Assembly: GCA_002452815.1 (NCBI GenBank)
Contig: DKFM01000020.1
Coordinates: 161,324 to 225,323 of the forward strand
Length of the DNA: 64,000 nucleotides
Direction of reading: 5' to 3'
Origin: Rhodobacteraceae bacterium UBA6796
GTDB taxonomy: Bacteria > Pseudomonadota > Alphaproteobacteria > Rhodobacterales > Rhodobacteraceae
Part shown: positions 38,886-48,037 of the stretch, piece after piece
How the letters are laid out: each line of letters opens with the position of its first letter
Numbering within the stretch: the first letter of the stretch is position 1
Notes under the pieces: model-generated
Databases searched by the model: none
What the model saw: the letters and a program-made list of their open reading frames with translations, nothing else
Told to the model about the DNA's origin: nothing
Translations under genes and position numbers: made by a program

Positions 38886-39893
38886 ATGGTTTCGCGCCCC
38901 GCTCCGCCCGCTCAGGCCGTTCATGTCTTCGATGCGGATCTGATCTGGGTCACCTCGGGGGCCAATCAGGGCGACGGTCTGGATCTGGCCGGTCTGTGCC
39001 AACCTGGCGATGTGTATCAGCTGGATCGTGCGGCACAGCCGCTGCGGCTGATGTTGCAACCTACGCCTGCCGAAAACGGATCGCAGCATATTGCGCAGGG
39101 GTCCGAACTGGGCCGGCCCGGCGAGTGCATCACCCTGCTGGCGCGCCATGTGATGATGGCGCCCGACGGCGACACCGTCGACATCCTGCTGATCCGCCAT
39201 GACGAGGCGCAGGCCCTCTATGCGCTGCCGCTTTCGCCGATTGCCGCGCGCACCGATTACACGCTGATCGAGGCGCATGAGGACCCCGGCGCCGTGCGGC
39301 TGTCCGATCTGGTCTGCGTGGCCTTCACCACCGGCACGATGATCACCTTGGCAGGCGGCGCGCAACGCGCAATCGAGACACTGAGCCCCGGCGACCGGGT
39401 GCTGACCCGCGATAACGGCCCGCAGCCGCTGCGGCTGGTCAGCAAGGCAACGCTGCGTGCGCTTGGCTCATTCGCGCCGGTGGTGATTTCCGCTGGCACG
39501 CTGGGCAATGACGGTGATCTGGTGATCTCGCCGCATCATCGTGTGTTCCTGTATCGCCGCGGCGACAAACGGCTGGGCGACACGTCCGAAATTCTGGTGC
39601 AGGCCAAGCATCTGGTCGATGACGACCATGTCTGGCGCCGCGAAGGCGGCTATGTCGATTATTACGCGCTGGTCTTCGACCGGCACGAGATCATCTATGC
39701 CGAGGGCATCCCGGTCGAAAGCCTGATGGTCAACGCCGCCACCCTGAGCCTGCTGCCCGAGGAACTGACCGCCGAGATCCGCGCCCGCCTGCCCGACCTG
39801 AGCCACAAGCCGCATTTCGGCACCGAAGCCGGGCGCGAAGTGCTGGACCGCGTGGGCCGCGAGGCACTGTTCAAACACCGCGACAAGGACTGA
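38886..39893 (+). CDS. Hint-domain protein
   Basis: A 335-residue protein. Residues about 1-140 are an N-terminal region of unknown fold; about 142-280 is a Hint (hedgehog/intein) domain of the Hint_2 type, with the Cys start CVAFTTGTMITLAGG, a GDRVLTRDNGPQPLR strand, ISPHHRVFLYRRG and YYALVFDRHEIIYAEGIPVES. Rhodobacterales carry several such genes; self-processing is not shown for them and their role is unknown. Confidence 0.82.
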   Translation: MVSRPAPPAQAVHVFDADLIWVTSGANQGDGLDLAGLCQPGDVYQLDRAAQPLRLMLQPTPAENGSQHIAQGSELGRPGECITLLARHVMMAPDGDTVDILLIRHDEAQALYALPLSPIAARTDYTLIEAHEDPGAVRLSDLVCVAFTTGTMITLAGGAQRAIETLSPGDRVLTRDNGPQPLRLVSKATLRALGSFAPVVISAGTLGNDGDLVISPHHRVFLYRRGDKRLGDTSEILVQAKHLVDDDHVWRREGGYVDYYALVFDRHEIIYAEGIPVESLMVNAATLSLLPEELTAEIRARLPDLSHKPHFGTEAGREVLDRVGREALFKHRDKD

Positions 39894-39947
39894 GCGCGCG
39901 CCCCCATCCCGCTTGCCCGTTGCCGCCCCTTCGGCTAAAGGGCGCAC

Positions 39948-41543
39948 ATGACAAACACAGCCGCCCTTCCGCCCGAAATCGCCCGCCGCCGGACCTTTGC
40001 GATCATCTCGCATCCCGACGCCGGCAAGACCACGCTGACCGAAAAATTCCTGCTGTTCGGCGGCGCCATCCAGATGGCCGGTCAGGTGCGTGCCAAGGGC
40101 GAGGCGCGGCGCACGCGGTCGGACTTCATGAAGCTGGAACAAGAGCGCGGAATCTCGGTCTCGGCCTCGGCAATGTCGTTCGAATACAAGGAGTTCCGCT
40201 ATAATCTGGTGGATACCCCCGGCCACAGCGATTTTTCCGAAGACACCTATCGCACGCTGACGGCGGTCGATGCGGCGATCATGGTGATCGACGGGGCGAA
40301 GGGCGTGGAAAGCCAGACGCGCAAGCTGTTCGAGGTCTGCCGCCTGCGCGACCTGCCGATCCTGACCTTCTGTAACAAGATGGACCGCGAAAGCCGCGAC
40401 ACGTTCGAGATCATCGACGAGATCCAGGAAAACCTGGCAATCGACGTGGCGCCCGCCAGCTGGCCGATCGGGATGGGGCGCGAGTTTCTGGGCTGCTACG
40501 ATCTGCTGCACGACCGGCTGGAGCTGATGGACCGGGCCGACCGCAACCGGGTGGCCGAGACGGTCAAGATTTCGGGGCTTGATGACCCGAAGCTGGCCGA
40601 ACATGTGCCCGCCGCGCAGCTGGCCCAGCTGCGCGAAGAACTGGAGATGGCGCGCGAACTGCTGCCCGCCTTCGACCGGCAGGCGTTTCTGGAAGGCCAC
40701 CTGACGCCGATCTGGTTCGGCTCGGCGATCAATTCCTTCGGCGTCAAGGAACTGATGGACGGGATCGGCGAATTCGGCCCCGAACCGCAGGTGCAGAACG
40801 CCGCCGAACGCGCGGTCTCGCCCGACGAGAAGGCGGTGACCGGCTTCGTGTTCAAGGTGCAGGCCAACATGGACCCCAAGCACCGCGACCGCGTGGCCTT
40901 CGTGCGGCTGGTCTCGGGGCATTTCACGCGCGGCATGAAACTGACCCATGTGCGCACGAAAAAGCCGATGGCCGTGTCGAACCCGGTGCTGTTCCTGGCC
41001 GCCGACCGTGAACTGGCCGAAGAGGCCTGGGCGGGCGACATCATGGGCATTCCGAACCACGGCCAGCTGCGCATCGGCGACGCGCTGACCGAGGGCGAGG
41101 TGCTGCGCTTCACCGGCATCCCCAGCTTCGCGCCCGAATTGCTGCAATCGGTGCGCTCTACCGACCCGATGAAGGGCAAGCATCTGGAAAAGGCGCTGAT
41201 GCAATTCGCCGAGGAAGGTGCGGCCAAGGTCTTCAAACCCGCCATCGGGTCGGGCTTCGTGGTGGGCGTCGTCGGCGCGCTGCAATTCGACGTGCTGGCC
41301 AGCCGGATCGAGATCGAATACGGCATCCCCGTGCGGTTCGAGCCGAGCCAGTTCACCAGCGCCCGCTGGGTGCAGGGCGACAAGGCCGCCATCGAGAAGA
41401 TGGTGAACGTCAACAAGCAGCACATCGCCCATGACCACGACGGCGACATCGTGTTCCTGACCCGCCTGCAATGGGACATCGACCGCGTGGTGCGCGACTA
41501 TCCCGGCATCGTGCTGTCGGCGACGAAGGAAATGATGGTGTAA
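39948..41543 (+). CDS. prfC: Peptide chain release factor 3
   Basis: A 531-residue RF3, the GTPase that recycles RF1/RF2. The G motifs SHPDAGKTTLTEK, DTPGHSDF and CNKMDRE are present. The length and C-terminal VNKQHIAHDHDGDIVFL match RF3, not EF-G. A bidirectional hairpin and a half copy of the intergenic repeat follow. Confidence 0.97.
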   Translation: MTNTAALPPEIARRRTFAIISHPDAGKTTLTEKFLLFGGAIQMAGQVRAKGEARRTRSDFMKLEQERGISVSASAMSFEYKEFRYNLVDTPGHSDFSEDTYRTLTAVDAAIMVIDGAKGVESQTRKLFEVCRLRDLPILTFCNKMDRESRDTFEIIDEIQENLAIDVAPASWPIGMGREFLGCYDLLHDRLELMDRADRNRVAETVKISGLDDPKLAEHVPAAQLAQLREELEMARELLPAFDRQAFLEGHLTPIWFGSAINSFGVKELMDGIGEFGPEPQVQNAAERAVSPDEKAVTGFVFKVQANMDPKHRDRVAFVRLVSGHFTRGMKLTHVRTKKPMAVSNPVLFLAADRELAEEAWAGDIMGIPNHGQLRIGDALTEGEVLRFTGIPSFAPELLQSVRSTDPMKGKHLEKALMQFAEEGAAKVFKPAIGSGFVVGVVGALQFDVLASRIEIEYGIPVRFEPSQFTSARWVQGDKAAIEKMVNVNKQHIAHDHDGDIVFLTRLQWDIDRVVRDYPGIVLSATKEMMV

Positions 41544-41592
41544 GGGGGCGCTGCCCCCGCGGGCCTGCGGCCCTCCCCCGGGATATTTCGAC
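41544..41592. repeat. Intergenic repeat, left half
   Basis: GGGGGCGCTGCCCCC and CCCCCGGGATATTTCGACCAGAAAG directly after the prfC stop form the left half of the composite repeat; the right half is replaced by a terminator hairpin. Confidence 0.85.
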
Positions 41593-41600
41593 CAGAAAGA

Positions 41601-41631
41601 AAGGCGCCTTGTTCGAAAGGCGCCTTTTCTG
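41601..41631. terminator. Bidirectional terminator between prfC and the dGTPase gene
   Basis: AAGGCGCC / GGCGCCTT (8-bp stem, 10-base loop) is followed by TTCTGTCTTT on the plus strand and by TTTCTTTC on the minus strand, so it can serve both convergent genes. Confidence 0.8.
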
Positions 41632-41643
41632 TCTTTGCCCCGC

Positions 41644-42846
41644 TCAGGCTTCGGGTTCGATCAGCCGGTGATATTCCTGGATCGCGAAGCGGTCGGTCAT
41701 GCCCGCCACATAATCCAGAACCACGCGCGCAAGTTCCGTCTTGCCTTCGTTGCCCTTGGCTGCGGCGCGCGCGACATCTTCGTGCCAGTCGTCGGGCAAC
41801 AGCCCCGGGTCGTCCAGAAACAGCGGGAACAGCGCATTCACCATCGCGGTGACGCGCTTGCGTTCGATCACGACGGTCGGCGCGCGATACATGCGCTGGA
41901 ACAGGAACAGCTTGATCGCCTTGAGGTTCTGATAGAGCGGTTTCGAGAACCGGATGATCGGCCCGTCCATCTGGCGGATGTCGTCAACCGATTGCGGCTG
42001 CAGGCTGGTCAGCCGGTTTTGCGCCACCGCGATCACATCCTCGACCATCACGCCAAAGACCCGGCGCAGCGCCTCGTGGCGGCGGCGGGTTGCGTCGAGC
42101 CCCGGATGCAGGCGGTCGACCTGTTCGAAACACTCGCCGATCACCGGCAGTTCGCACAGGTCGTCTTCGGTGAACAGACCGGCGCGCAAACCATCGTGCA
42201 GATCGTGGTGGTTATAGGCGCAATCGTCCGCGACCGCCGCCACCTGCGCCTCGGCCGAAGCGTTGGTTTCCAGTTCCAGATCCCATTGCGCGTCGAATTC
42301 CGCCAGCGCATAGGGCAGGCTGGCGCGGTCGGGCACCTGATGCGAGCCGCCCTTGTCCGAGATCACCGGTCCGTTGTGCTTGGCGATGCCTTCCAGCGTC
42401 TCCCAGGTCAGGTTCAGCCCGTCGAAGCCTGCATAATGGCGTTCCAGTTTCGTCACGATCCGCAGCGCCTGCGCGTTGTGGTCGAACCCGCCATAGGGCG
42501 CCATCAGGACCGCCAGCGCATCCTCGCCGGTGTGGCCGAAGGGCGGGTGGCCCAGATCATGTGCCAGCGCCACCGCCTCGGCCAGATCGGTGTTGAGCCC
42601 CAGCGCCCCCGCGATCGTGCGCGCCACCTGCGCCACCTCGATCGTGTGGGTCAGCCGGGTGCGGTAATAGTCGCCCTCATGCTCGACAAAAACCTGCGTC
42701 TTGTGCTTCAGCCGACGAAACGCCGAAGAGTGGATGATCCGGTCGCGGTCGCGCTGGAAGGGCGTGCGAAAGGTCGAGATGCTCTCGGGGTAAAGCCGTC
42801 CCCGGCTGGCATCGGGATGGCAGGCATAGGGTTGCAGCACGGGCAT
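41644..42846 (-). CDS. dgt: dGTP triphosphohydrolase-like protein
   Basis: A 400-residue HD-domain protein of the dGTPase family. It has the RDRDRIIHSSAFRRLKHKTQ opening, the HD site in RLTHTIEVAQ and ALAHDLGHPPFGHTGE, and a further Asp in DDCAYNHHDLHDG. The family cleaves dGTP (or other dNTPs) to nucleoside and triphosphate. The start at 42846 (MPVLQPYACHPDASRG) is chosen by family length; the ribosome site is poor. It is divergent from the erpA-like gene. Confidence 0.92.
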   Translation of the reverse strand: MPVLQPYACHPDASRGRLYPESISTFRTPFQRDRDRIIHSSAFRRLKHKTQVFVEHEGDYYRTRLTHTIEVAQVARTIAGALGLNTDLAEAVALAHDLGHPPFGHTGEDALAVLMAPYGGFDHNAQALRIVTKLERHYAGFDGLNLTWETLEGIAKHNGPVISDKGGSHQVPDRASLPYALAEFDAQWDLELETNASAEAQVAAVADDCAYNHHDLHDGLRAGLFTEDDLCELPVIGECFEQVDRLHPGLDATRRRHEALRRVFGVMVEDVIAVAQNRLTSLQPQSVDDIRQMDGPIIRFSKPLYQNLKAIKLFLFQRMYRAPTVVIERKRVTAMVNALFPLFLDDPGLLPDDWHEDVARAAAKGNEGKTELARVVLDYVAGMTDRFAIQEYHRLIEPEA

Positions 42847-42919
42847 CCTCGTCTTGTCGGCACGTTCGCCCCACCCTATATCCCGATTGTTACCGAAATA
42901 CAGGCCCAAGGTGCGTATC

Positions 42920-43249
42920 ATGCAATTGCCCCCCAAAGTGACCGACCGCGCCTTTGCCCGTCTGGCGGCGATCAACGCCGGTCAGGCCGTGCCGCGCGCG
43001 TTGCGCGTGGCGGTCGAGGGCGGCGGCTGCTCGGGGTTTCAATACGACCTGAAGCTGGAAGAGACCCCTGCCGCAGATGACATCGTGCTGGAAGGCGCCG
43101 GGCAACGCGTGTTCATCGACCCGGTCTCCCTGCCCTTCCTGGAAAACGCCACGATTGATTTCACCGACGAGCTGATCGGCGCAAGGTTCGTGGTGCAGAA
43201 CCCTAACGCGACCAGTTCCTGTGGGTGTGGGATCAGTTTCTCGATGTGA
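42920..43249 (+). CDS. erpA: A-type iron-sulfur carrier (ErpA/IscA family)
   Basis: A 109-residue HesB/IscA-family protein with the three ligand cysteines at Cys37 (EGGGCSGFQY), Cys101 and Cys103 (SSCGCGISF). It delivers or holds Fe-S clusters. ErpA and IscA are hard to separate by eye; the symbol is tentative. Confidence 0.88.
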   Translation: MQLPPKVTDRAFARLAAINAGQAVPRALRVAVEGGGCSGFQYDLKLEETPAADDIVLEGAGQRVFIDPVSLPFLENATIDFTDELIGARFVVQNPNATSSCGCGISFSM

Positions 43250-43311
43250 GGCGGCTTGTGCAGGGTCAGAGGCCCATGCAAACCTGACCCGCGCGGGAAC
43301 GAGGTGGGCGG

Positions 43312-44484
43312 ATGGTGCGGGCGAATGAGATCAGGGACGAGAATACTCTAGTCGCATGGTTAGAAGCGCGACCAAAGGACACGCGGCAGCGGGACGTTAC
43401 AGTTATTGCGCATCGGGCCGCCATGCGGGTGTTACCGATTTTCGTTTTGGATCTCGGGAAACACTCAGTGGCGAACCAAGATTTGGCAGCCCTTCCATTT
43501 CTGCGGACAAGTTTGACGTCAGAGGTCTGCATGGCGAATATGTCAATTGACGTCGAAAATGCGCTTTCGTCCGCCATTTTTTCCCTCTCATCCTCTACCA
43601 AAGCCGTCTCCGCCCTACCTGCACTTTCCGCAGCAATCTCCGCTATCTCTACCACCGCAGCCGCCTTTTTTGTTTCCGTCACACGCTCTGCTGCTGTTTT
43701 GAATAGCACGCGCGATGACGCCGCTGTGATCGAAGCCGGAAACGCCCCACAATTTTCGCCGCTTTGGATGCACTTGGAAACCCCGGGCAGGTATGATCAG
43801 GTGGATCCCCCATACCAGAAAGGGCGCGTTCTTGATGAATTCAGTTCGCATTGGCACAAAGCGCGCACTTGGCTTTCCGACCTCTCCGGCTATGAGTTCT
43901 GGATCCGCTGGTATGAATCCGCCCTCTATGGCCGCCCGCTCACCGACGACTGGAACAGCCATTTTCAGCTACTGACTGACATTGCCCTCATCCCGAATGA
44001 AGACTGGCAAAAGGGCGCCGTGCATGTGGCCAGGCTTATCGCCGCGCGCGAGGAACGCCATCGCCTCCTCGCACAAACACGCCGCCTTCAAGCAGAGCTG
44101 GCGCCTATCGCCTCGCATGTTTCTTCCTCACGGGTTGGCCACAATAATCCACCCGAGGAACTGACCGATATTGAGGCAGTCCAAGCAGTCTCAATCATTT
44201 GGCTAACACTTAATGACGCAGAGCGAGAACTCGAGAAAGTAAAGCCTTCGCGCCAAGCGCTGCGTAAGATCGCGCGAACCCTGCTGAATGCCGCAATCGC
44301 AATGGCGAGATACTGTGCAAAACTGACGGACAAAGCCTTGCAAAAGGCTGCCGAAGAGGTTGGCTCTGCCTCGGCAAAATGGACGATCACACTTGGGGGC
44401 GGAACACTCATCGTCAAAATGATGGGCCTAGACGACGCGATCCGAACTCTCGCAGAGGCCATTGCGCGCTACGCAGGTGGCTAG
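43312..44484 (+). CDS. Conserved-looking protein of unknown function
   Basis: A 390-residue protein with GC content lower than its neighbours. Features: an N-terminal LVAWLEARPKDTRQRDVTVI and AHRAAMRVLPIFV; a serine/alanine-rich hydrophobic stretch at about 100-135; an aromatic-rich block (FSSHWHKARTWLSDLSGYEF); the motif GHNNPPEEL near residue 280, common in alphaproteobacterial proteins of mobile-element character; and a basic/alanine C-terminus with a possible membrane-associated helix (TLGGGTLIVKMMGLDDAI). I do not recognise the family. GAGGTGGGCGG precedes the ATG. It lies between erpA and the ExoIII gene, in the same direction. Confidence 0.75.
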   Translation: MVRANEIRDENTLVAWLEARPKDTRQRDVTVIAHRAAMRVLPIFVLDLGKHSVANQDLAALPFLRTSLTSEVCMANMSIDVENALSSAIFSLSSSTKAVSALPALSAAISAISTTAAAFFVSVTRSAAVLNSTRDDAAVIEAGNAPQFSPLWMHLETPGRYDQVDPPYQKGRVLDEFSSHWHKARTWLSDLSGYEFWIRWYESALYGRPLTDDWNSHFQLLTDIALIPNEDWQKGAVHVARLIAAREERHRLLAQTRRLQAELAPIASHVSSSRVGHNNPPEELTDIEAVQAVSIIWLTLNDAERELEKVKPSRQALRKIARTLLNAAIAMARYCAKLTDKALQKAAEEVGSASAKWTITLGGGTLIVKMMGLDDAIRTLAEAIARYAGG

Positions 44485-44539
44485 CCCCTTTCACTCACAT
44501 GCCTAGCCCCCTACAACAGGGCAAACCGGAGGGCCGCCC

Positions 44540-45319
44540 ATGAAACTCGCAACCTTCAACATCAACGGCATTAAGGCCCGGGCCGAGGCTTTGCCCGCCT
44601 GGCTGCGCGCGGCAGAGCCCGATGTGGTGGTGTTGCAGGAAATCAAGTCGGTGGACGAGGCCTTCCCACACGAGATTTTCGACGGGCTTGGCTACAGCAT
44701 TGAAACCCATGGACAAAAGGGCTTCAACGGCGTCGCGATCCTGTCGAAACTGCCGCTGGAGGACGTAACCCGCGGCCTGCCTGGTGATGACAGTGACGAA
44801 CAGGCCCGCTGGATCGAGGCCACGGTGGTGGGCAAGGTGGCGGTGCGGATCTGCGGGCTCTACCTGCCCAACGGAAACCCGGCGCCGGGGCCGAAATACG
44901 ACTACAAACTGGCCTGGATGGCGCGGATGCGGGCGCGTGCGGCCGCGTTGCTGGCCAGCGAAATGCCGTTCCTGATGGCGGGCGATTACAACGTCATCCC
45001 GCAGGACGAGGACGCCGCCAAACCCGAAGCCTGGCGCGGTGATGCGCTGGCGCTGCCCGAAAGCCGGGCAGCGTTCCGGCGCATCCTGAATCTGGGCTTC
45101 ACCGATGCCTTCCGCGCCCGGGTGCAAGGCCCGGGGCATTACAGTTTCTGGGATTATCAGGCCGGCGCATGGGCCAAGAACAACGGCATCCTCATCGACC
45201 ACCTGCTGCTCAGCCCGCAGGCCGCCGATCTGTTGCGCGATGCGGGCATCGACAAGGCGGTGCGGGGCGGCGACAAGCCCTCGGATCACGTTCCGGTCTG
45301 GATCGACCTGGACGCCTGA
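44540..45319 (+). CDS. xth: Exodeoxyribonuclease III
   Basis: A 259-residue ExoIII with MKLATFNINGIKARAEALP, VVVLQEIKS (catalytic Glu), GDYNVIPQDEDAAKP, SFWDYQAGAW and the final SDHVPVWIDL. It repairs abasic sites. The length is usual. Confidence 0.97.
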   Translation: MKLATFNINGIKARAEALPAWLRAAEPDVVVLQEIKSVDEAFPHEIFDGLGYSIETHGQKGFNGVAILSKLPLEDVTRGLPGDDSDEQARWIEATVVGKVAVRICGLYLPNGNPAPGPKYDYKLAWMARMRARAAALLASEMPFLMAGDYNVIPQDEDAAKPEAWRGDALALPESRAAFRRILNLGFTDAFRARVQGPGHYSFWDYQAGAWAKNNGILIDHLLLSPQAADLLRDAGIDKAVRGGDKPSDHVPVWIDLDA

Positions 45320-45395
45320 CCTGGCGTGACGCTGCGTCACTCACCCCCGGCCCGGCGGCCCGTGCATAGTGGCCGCACTCAGGGAGGAGTGACAC

Positions 45396-45965
45396 ATGAC
45401 CCAATACCCGATCAGCCGCTTTCCGGTGCCCCGGCTTGCCGATCTGCCCGAAGACATCCGCGCCCGCATCGAGGCGGTGCAGGAGAAAGCAGGCTTCATC
45501 CCCAATATCTTTCTGGCGCTGGCCCATCGCCCCGATGAATTCCGCGCCTTCTTCGCCTATCACGACGCGCTGATGGAACGCCCGGGCAACCTGAGCGTGG
45601 GCGAGCGCGAGATGATCGTGGTCGCGACCTCGGCGGCGAATGAATGCCAGTATTGCGTAGTGGCCCATGGCGCCATCGTGCGGGTGCGGATGAAGAACCG
45701 CATCCTGGCCGACCAGCTGGCCAGCAATTACCGCAAGGCCGATATCACGCCGCGCCAGCGCGCGATGCTGGATTTCGCACTGAAGGTCAGCGCCCGCGCG
45801 CAAGAGGTGGACGAGGCCGATTACGCCGCGCTGCACGCCCACGGGCTGAACGATGACGACATCTGGGACATCGGCGCGATCACCGCGTTTTTCGGCCTCT
45901 CGAACCGGCTGGTGAACATGGCCTCGATCCGCGCCAATGAGGAATTCTTCGGCATGGGCCGATAG
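45396..45965 (+). CDS. AhpD-like peroxidase-related protein
   Basis: A 189-residue carboxymuconolactone decarboxylase-family protein of the peroxidase-related type. The active site is Cys84-x-x-Cys87 with His91 (NECQYCVVAHGA). It may reduce peroxides. It is followed by a full intergenic repeat. Confidence 0.9.
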   Translation: MTQYPISRFPVPRLADLPEDIRARIEAVQEKAGFIPNIFLALAHRPDEFRAFFAYHDALMERPGNLSVGEREMIVVATSAANECQYCVVAHGAIVRVRMKNRILADQLASNYRKADITPRQRAMLDFALKVSARAQEVDEADYAALHAHGLNDDDIWDIGAITAFFGLSNRLVNMASIRANEEFFGMGR

Positions 45966-45971
45966 GGCGCA

Positions 45972-46100
45972 GGGGGGCGCTGCCCTCCAGGCCTTGCGGC
46001 CTCCCCCCGGGATATTTCGACCAGAAAGAAGGTTAGGGCTTTCTTTCTGGTGCAAATATCCCGGGGGAGGCTGCGGCACGCAGCCGGGGGCAGCGCCCCC
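45972..46100. repeat. Complete composite intergenic repeat
   Basis: Outer arms GGGGGGCGCTGCCC and GGGGGCAGCGCCCCC (46086-46100), inner CCCCCGGGATATTT and AAATATCCCGGGGG, and an innermost CCAGAAAGAA / TTCTTTCTGG pair. It separates two convergent genes. Confidence 0.92.
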
Positions 46101-46107
46101 TGCCCGG

Positions 46108-47283
46108 TCAGCCGCCTGCGCCGGCGGTCACATCATGGCCATAGACCCAATCGAAATGTCCGATCAGCCGCGCAGGCGCCAGCGACGAGGCCAGTCGCAG
46201 CCCCAGATGACCGACGGTGCGGCTAAGACCCGACAGGTGGTAATTGCGCGCGTTCTTGTTTGCGGCCTCGACGATACGGGTGCAGCGCGGGCGGCGCACG
46301 GCCTGATAGGCGGCCAGCGCTGCCGCGTCGCCGTCATGGCTGGCAAGCGCCTCGGCCAGAACCCAGGCGTCCTCCAGCGCCATCACCGCCCCCTGCGCGA
46401 GGAAGGGCAGCGTCGGATGCGCCGCGTCGCCCAGGATTGCCGCGCCCTGGCCGTGCCAGTGTTCCGCCACGGGATGACGGAACAACCCCCAAAGCCAGGG
46501 TTCCTCGACCTGATCGAGCCAGCCCCGCACCGTCGGGCAGAAATCCTCGAAGGCGGCGCGCAGGGTCAGCGGGTCGTCGCGCAGGGTCCAGCTTTCCTCG
46601 ACCCAGCGGCGGCGCTCCTCGATCGCGACGATGTTGCGCAAGCCCCCCCCCAGCGGATAGCTGACCAGATGCTTGCCCGCCCCCATGAAGACCTGCGCCA
46701 GTTTCGGAGCGGTATCGTCACAGGGGATCAGCGCGCGCCAGGCGACCTGGTGGGTGAAGAACGGCGCCACGGCCCCGTTCAGCGCCTGACGCACCTTCGA
46801 ATGCAGCCCGTCTGCGCCGATCAGCAGGTCGGCCTCCAACTCGACACCCTGTGCGGTGACCAGCCGGGGTTTGTGATCGCCCAGGATCACGCTGTCGATC
46901 TTTTGCAGCAGCCGGATCTGCACGCCCGCCGCGCGCGCGCCTTCGGCCAGCAATTCGATCAGTCGCGCACGATGCACGAAACGATACTCCGCCCCCGGCC
47001 GCAGCCGCGCCAGATCGAGCCGCGCGACACGGGTCGCGGTTTCGCCGTCGATCAGCTCGACCGCCTCTCCCACCGGCCCCGCCGCGGCCAGCGCCTCACC
47101 CAGGCCCAAGGCCTGCAGGACGCGCGCCCCGTTGGGCGAGATCTGCAGCCCGGCGCCCACCTCGCGGATCGCCTCGGCCTGTTCGAACACCGTCACCTCG
47201 GCCCCGCGCAGCGCCAGGGCGCGCGCCACCGTCAGCCCGGCAACCCCTGCACCCAGCACCGTGATCTTGCGTCCGATCAGCAT
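46108..47283 (-). CDS. FAD-dependent monooxygenase, salicylate-hydroxylase-like
   Basis: A 391-residue class A flavoprotein monooxygenase. Dinucleotide motif VLGAGVAGLTVARALALRG at the N-terminus, ADLLIGADGLHSKVR (DG motif) and GDAAHPTLPFLAQGA (GD motif). The substrate is not evident; the family includes salicylate hydroxylases and ubiquinone-type hydroxylases. It lies downstream of dksA, separated by a terminator. Confidence 0.88.
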   Translation of the reverse strand: MLIGRKITVLGAGVAGLTVARALALRGAEVTVFEQAEAIREVGAGLQISPNGARVLQALGLGEALAAAGPVGEAVELIDGETATRVARLDLARLRPGAEYRFVHRARLIELLAEGARAAGVQIRLLQKIDSVILGDHKPRLVTAQGVELEADLLIGADGLHSKVRQALNGAVAPFFTHQVAWRALIPCDDTAPKLAQVFMGAGKHLVSYPLGGGLRNIVAIEERRRWVEESWTLRDDPLTLRAAFEDFCPTVRGWLDQVEEPWLWGLFRHPVAEHWHGQGAAILGDAAHPTLPFLAQGAVMALEDAWVLAEALASHDGDAAALAAYQAVRRPRCTRIVEAANKNARNYHLSGLSRTVGHLGLRLASSLAPARLIGHFDWVYGHDVTAGAGG

Positions 47284-47300
47284 CGGCCCCTCCTGAAATC

Positions 47301-47329
47301 AAAACACCGGCACCTTGGGGGCGCCGGTG
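47301..47329 (-). terminator. Terminator of dksA
   Basis: Minus strand: CACCGGC / GCCGGTG stem around an 11-base loop, followed by TTTTGATTT. It lies 46 bases beyond the dksA stop and 18 bases before the monooxygenase start. Confidence 0.7.
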
Positions 47330-47374
47330 CGAACCGTCCTTGAGCGAAATCAAACCGCTCCGATCCGAAACCGC

Positions 47375-47797
47375 TCAGTCGTCGCGGTGGACTTTCTCGC
47401 GGCGCTCGTGACGTTCCTGCGCCTCCAGCGTCATCGTGGCAATCGGACGCGCGTCCAGCCGTTTCAGGCTGATCGGCTCGCCCGTCATCTCGCAATAGCC
47501 GTATTCGCCGTTGTCGATCCGGCGCAGCGCAGCGTCGATCTTGCTGACCAGCTTGCGCTGACGATCCCGGGTGCGCAGCTCCAGCGCACGGTCGGTTTCC
47601 TCGCTGGCGCGGTCGGCGATGTCGGGCACGTTGCGCGCCGACTCGGCCAGACCTTCAAGCGTCTCGGCGGATTGTTCCAGAAGTTCGGCTTTCCACGCCT
47701 GCAGCTTGCGGCGGAAATACTCGAGCTGACGGTCGTTCATGAACGGCTCGTCTTCGGCCGGGCGGTAGTCATCCGGAAGAAACGATTCGGCTTTCAT
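47375..47797 (-). CDS. dksA: DksA-family protein with only one zinc-finger cysteine
   Basis: A 140-residue DksA: a long coiled coil (FRRKLQAWKAELLEQSAE ... RTRDRQRKLVSKIDAAL) followed by the C-terminal globular part GEYGYCEMTGEPISLKRLDA. Three of the four usual zinc cysteines are replaced (Cys102 remains; Thr105, Thr121 and Leu124 stand at the other places). DksA binds RNA polymerase and with ppGpp changes promoter output. A single-cysteine DksA is reported for Rhodobacter sphaeroides. The coiled-coil tip with DIADRASEE is kept. Confidence 0.92.
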   Translation of the reverse strand: MKAESFLPDDYRPAEDEPFMNDRQLEYFRRKLQAWKAELLEQSAETLEGLAESARNVPDIADRASEETDRALELRTRDRQRKLVSKIDAALRRIDNGEYGYCEMTGEPISLKRLDARPIATMTLEAQERHERREKVHRDD

Positions 47798-48037
47798 TCG
47801 CGACCCTCTCCTTCGTGCCTGCCGGTTCGGGCTTCTTGCAAACCATCCGGCGCCTCTTGCGCGCTCCCATACCGCATGGCGCAGGGGTTGTCACGCCCCC
47901 CTTTCACCCCGATGTGACGTGGCGCGATCACATTTGCCCCCCTGCGGCCGGGTTGCGGGCTTGCCGCAGCGCAGATAACGTGGCGCGGCCCGGATGGCCC
48001 TTGCGACAGTCCGGCCCCAGCCACAGGAGCCCGCGCC

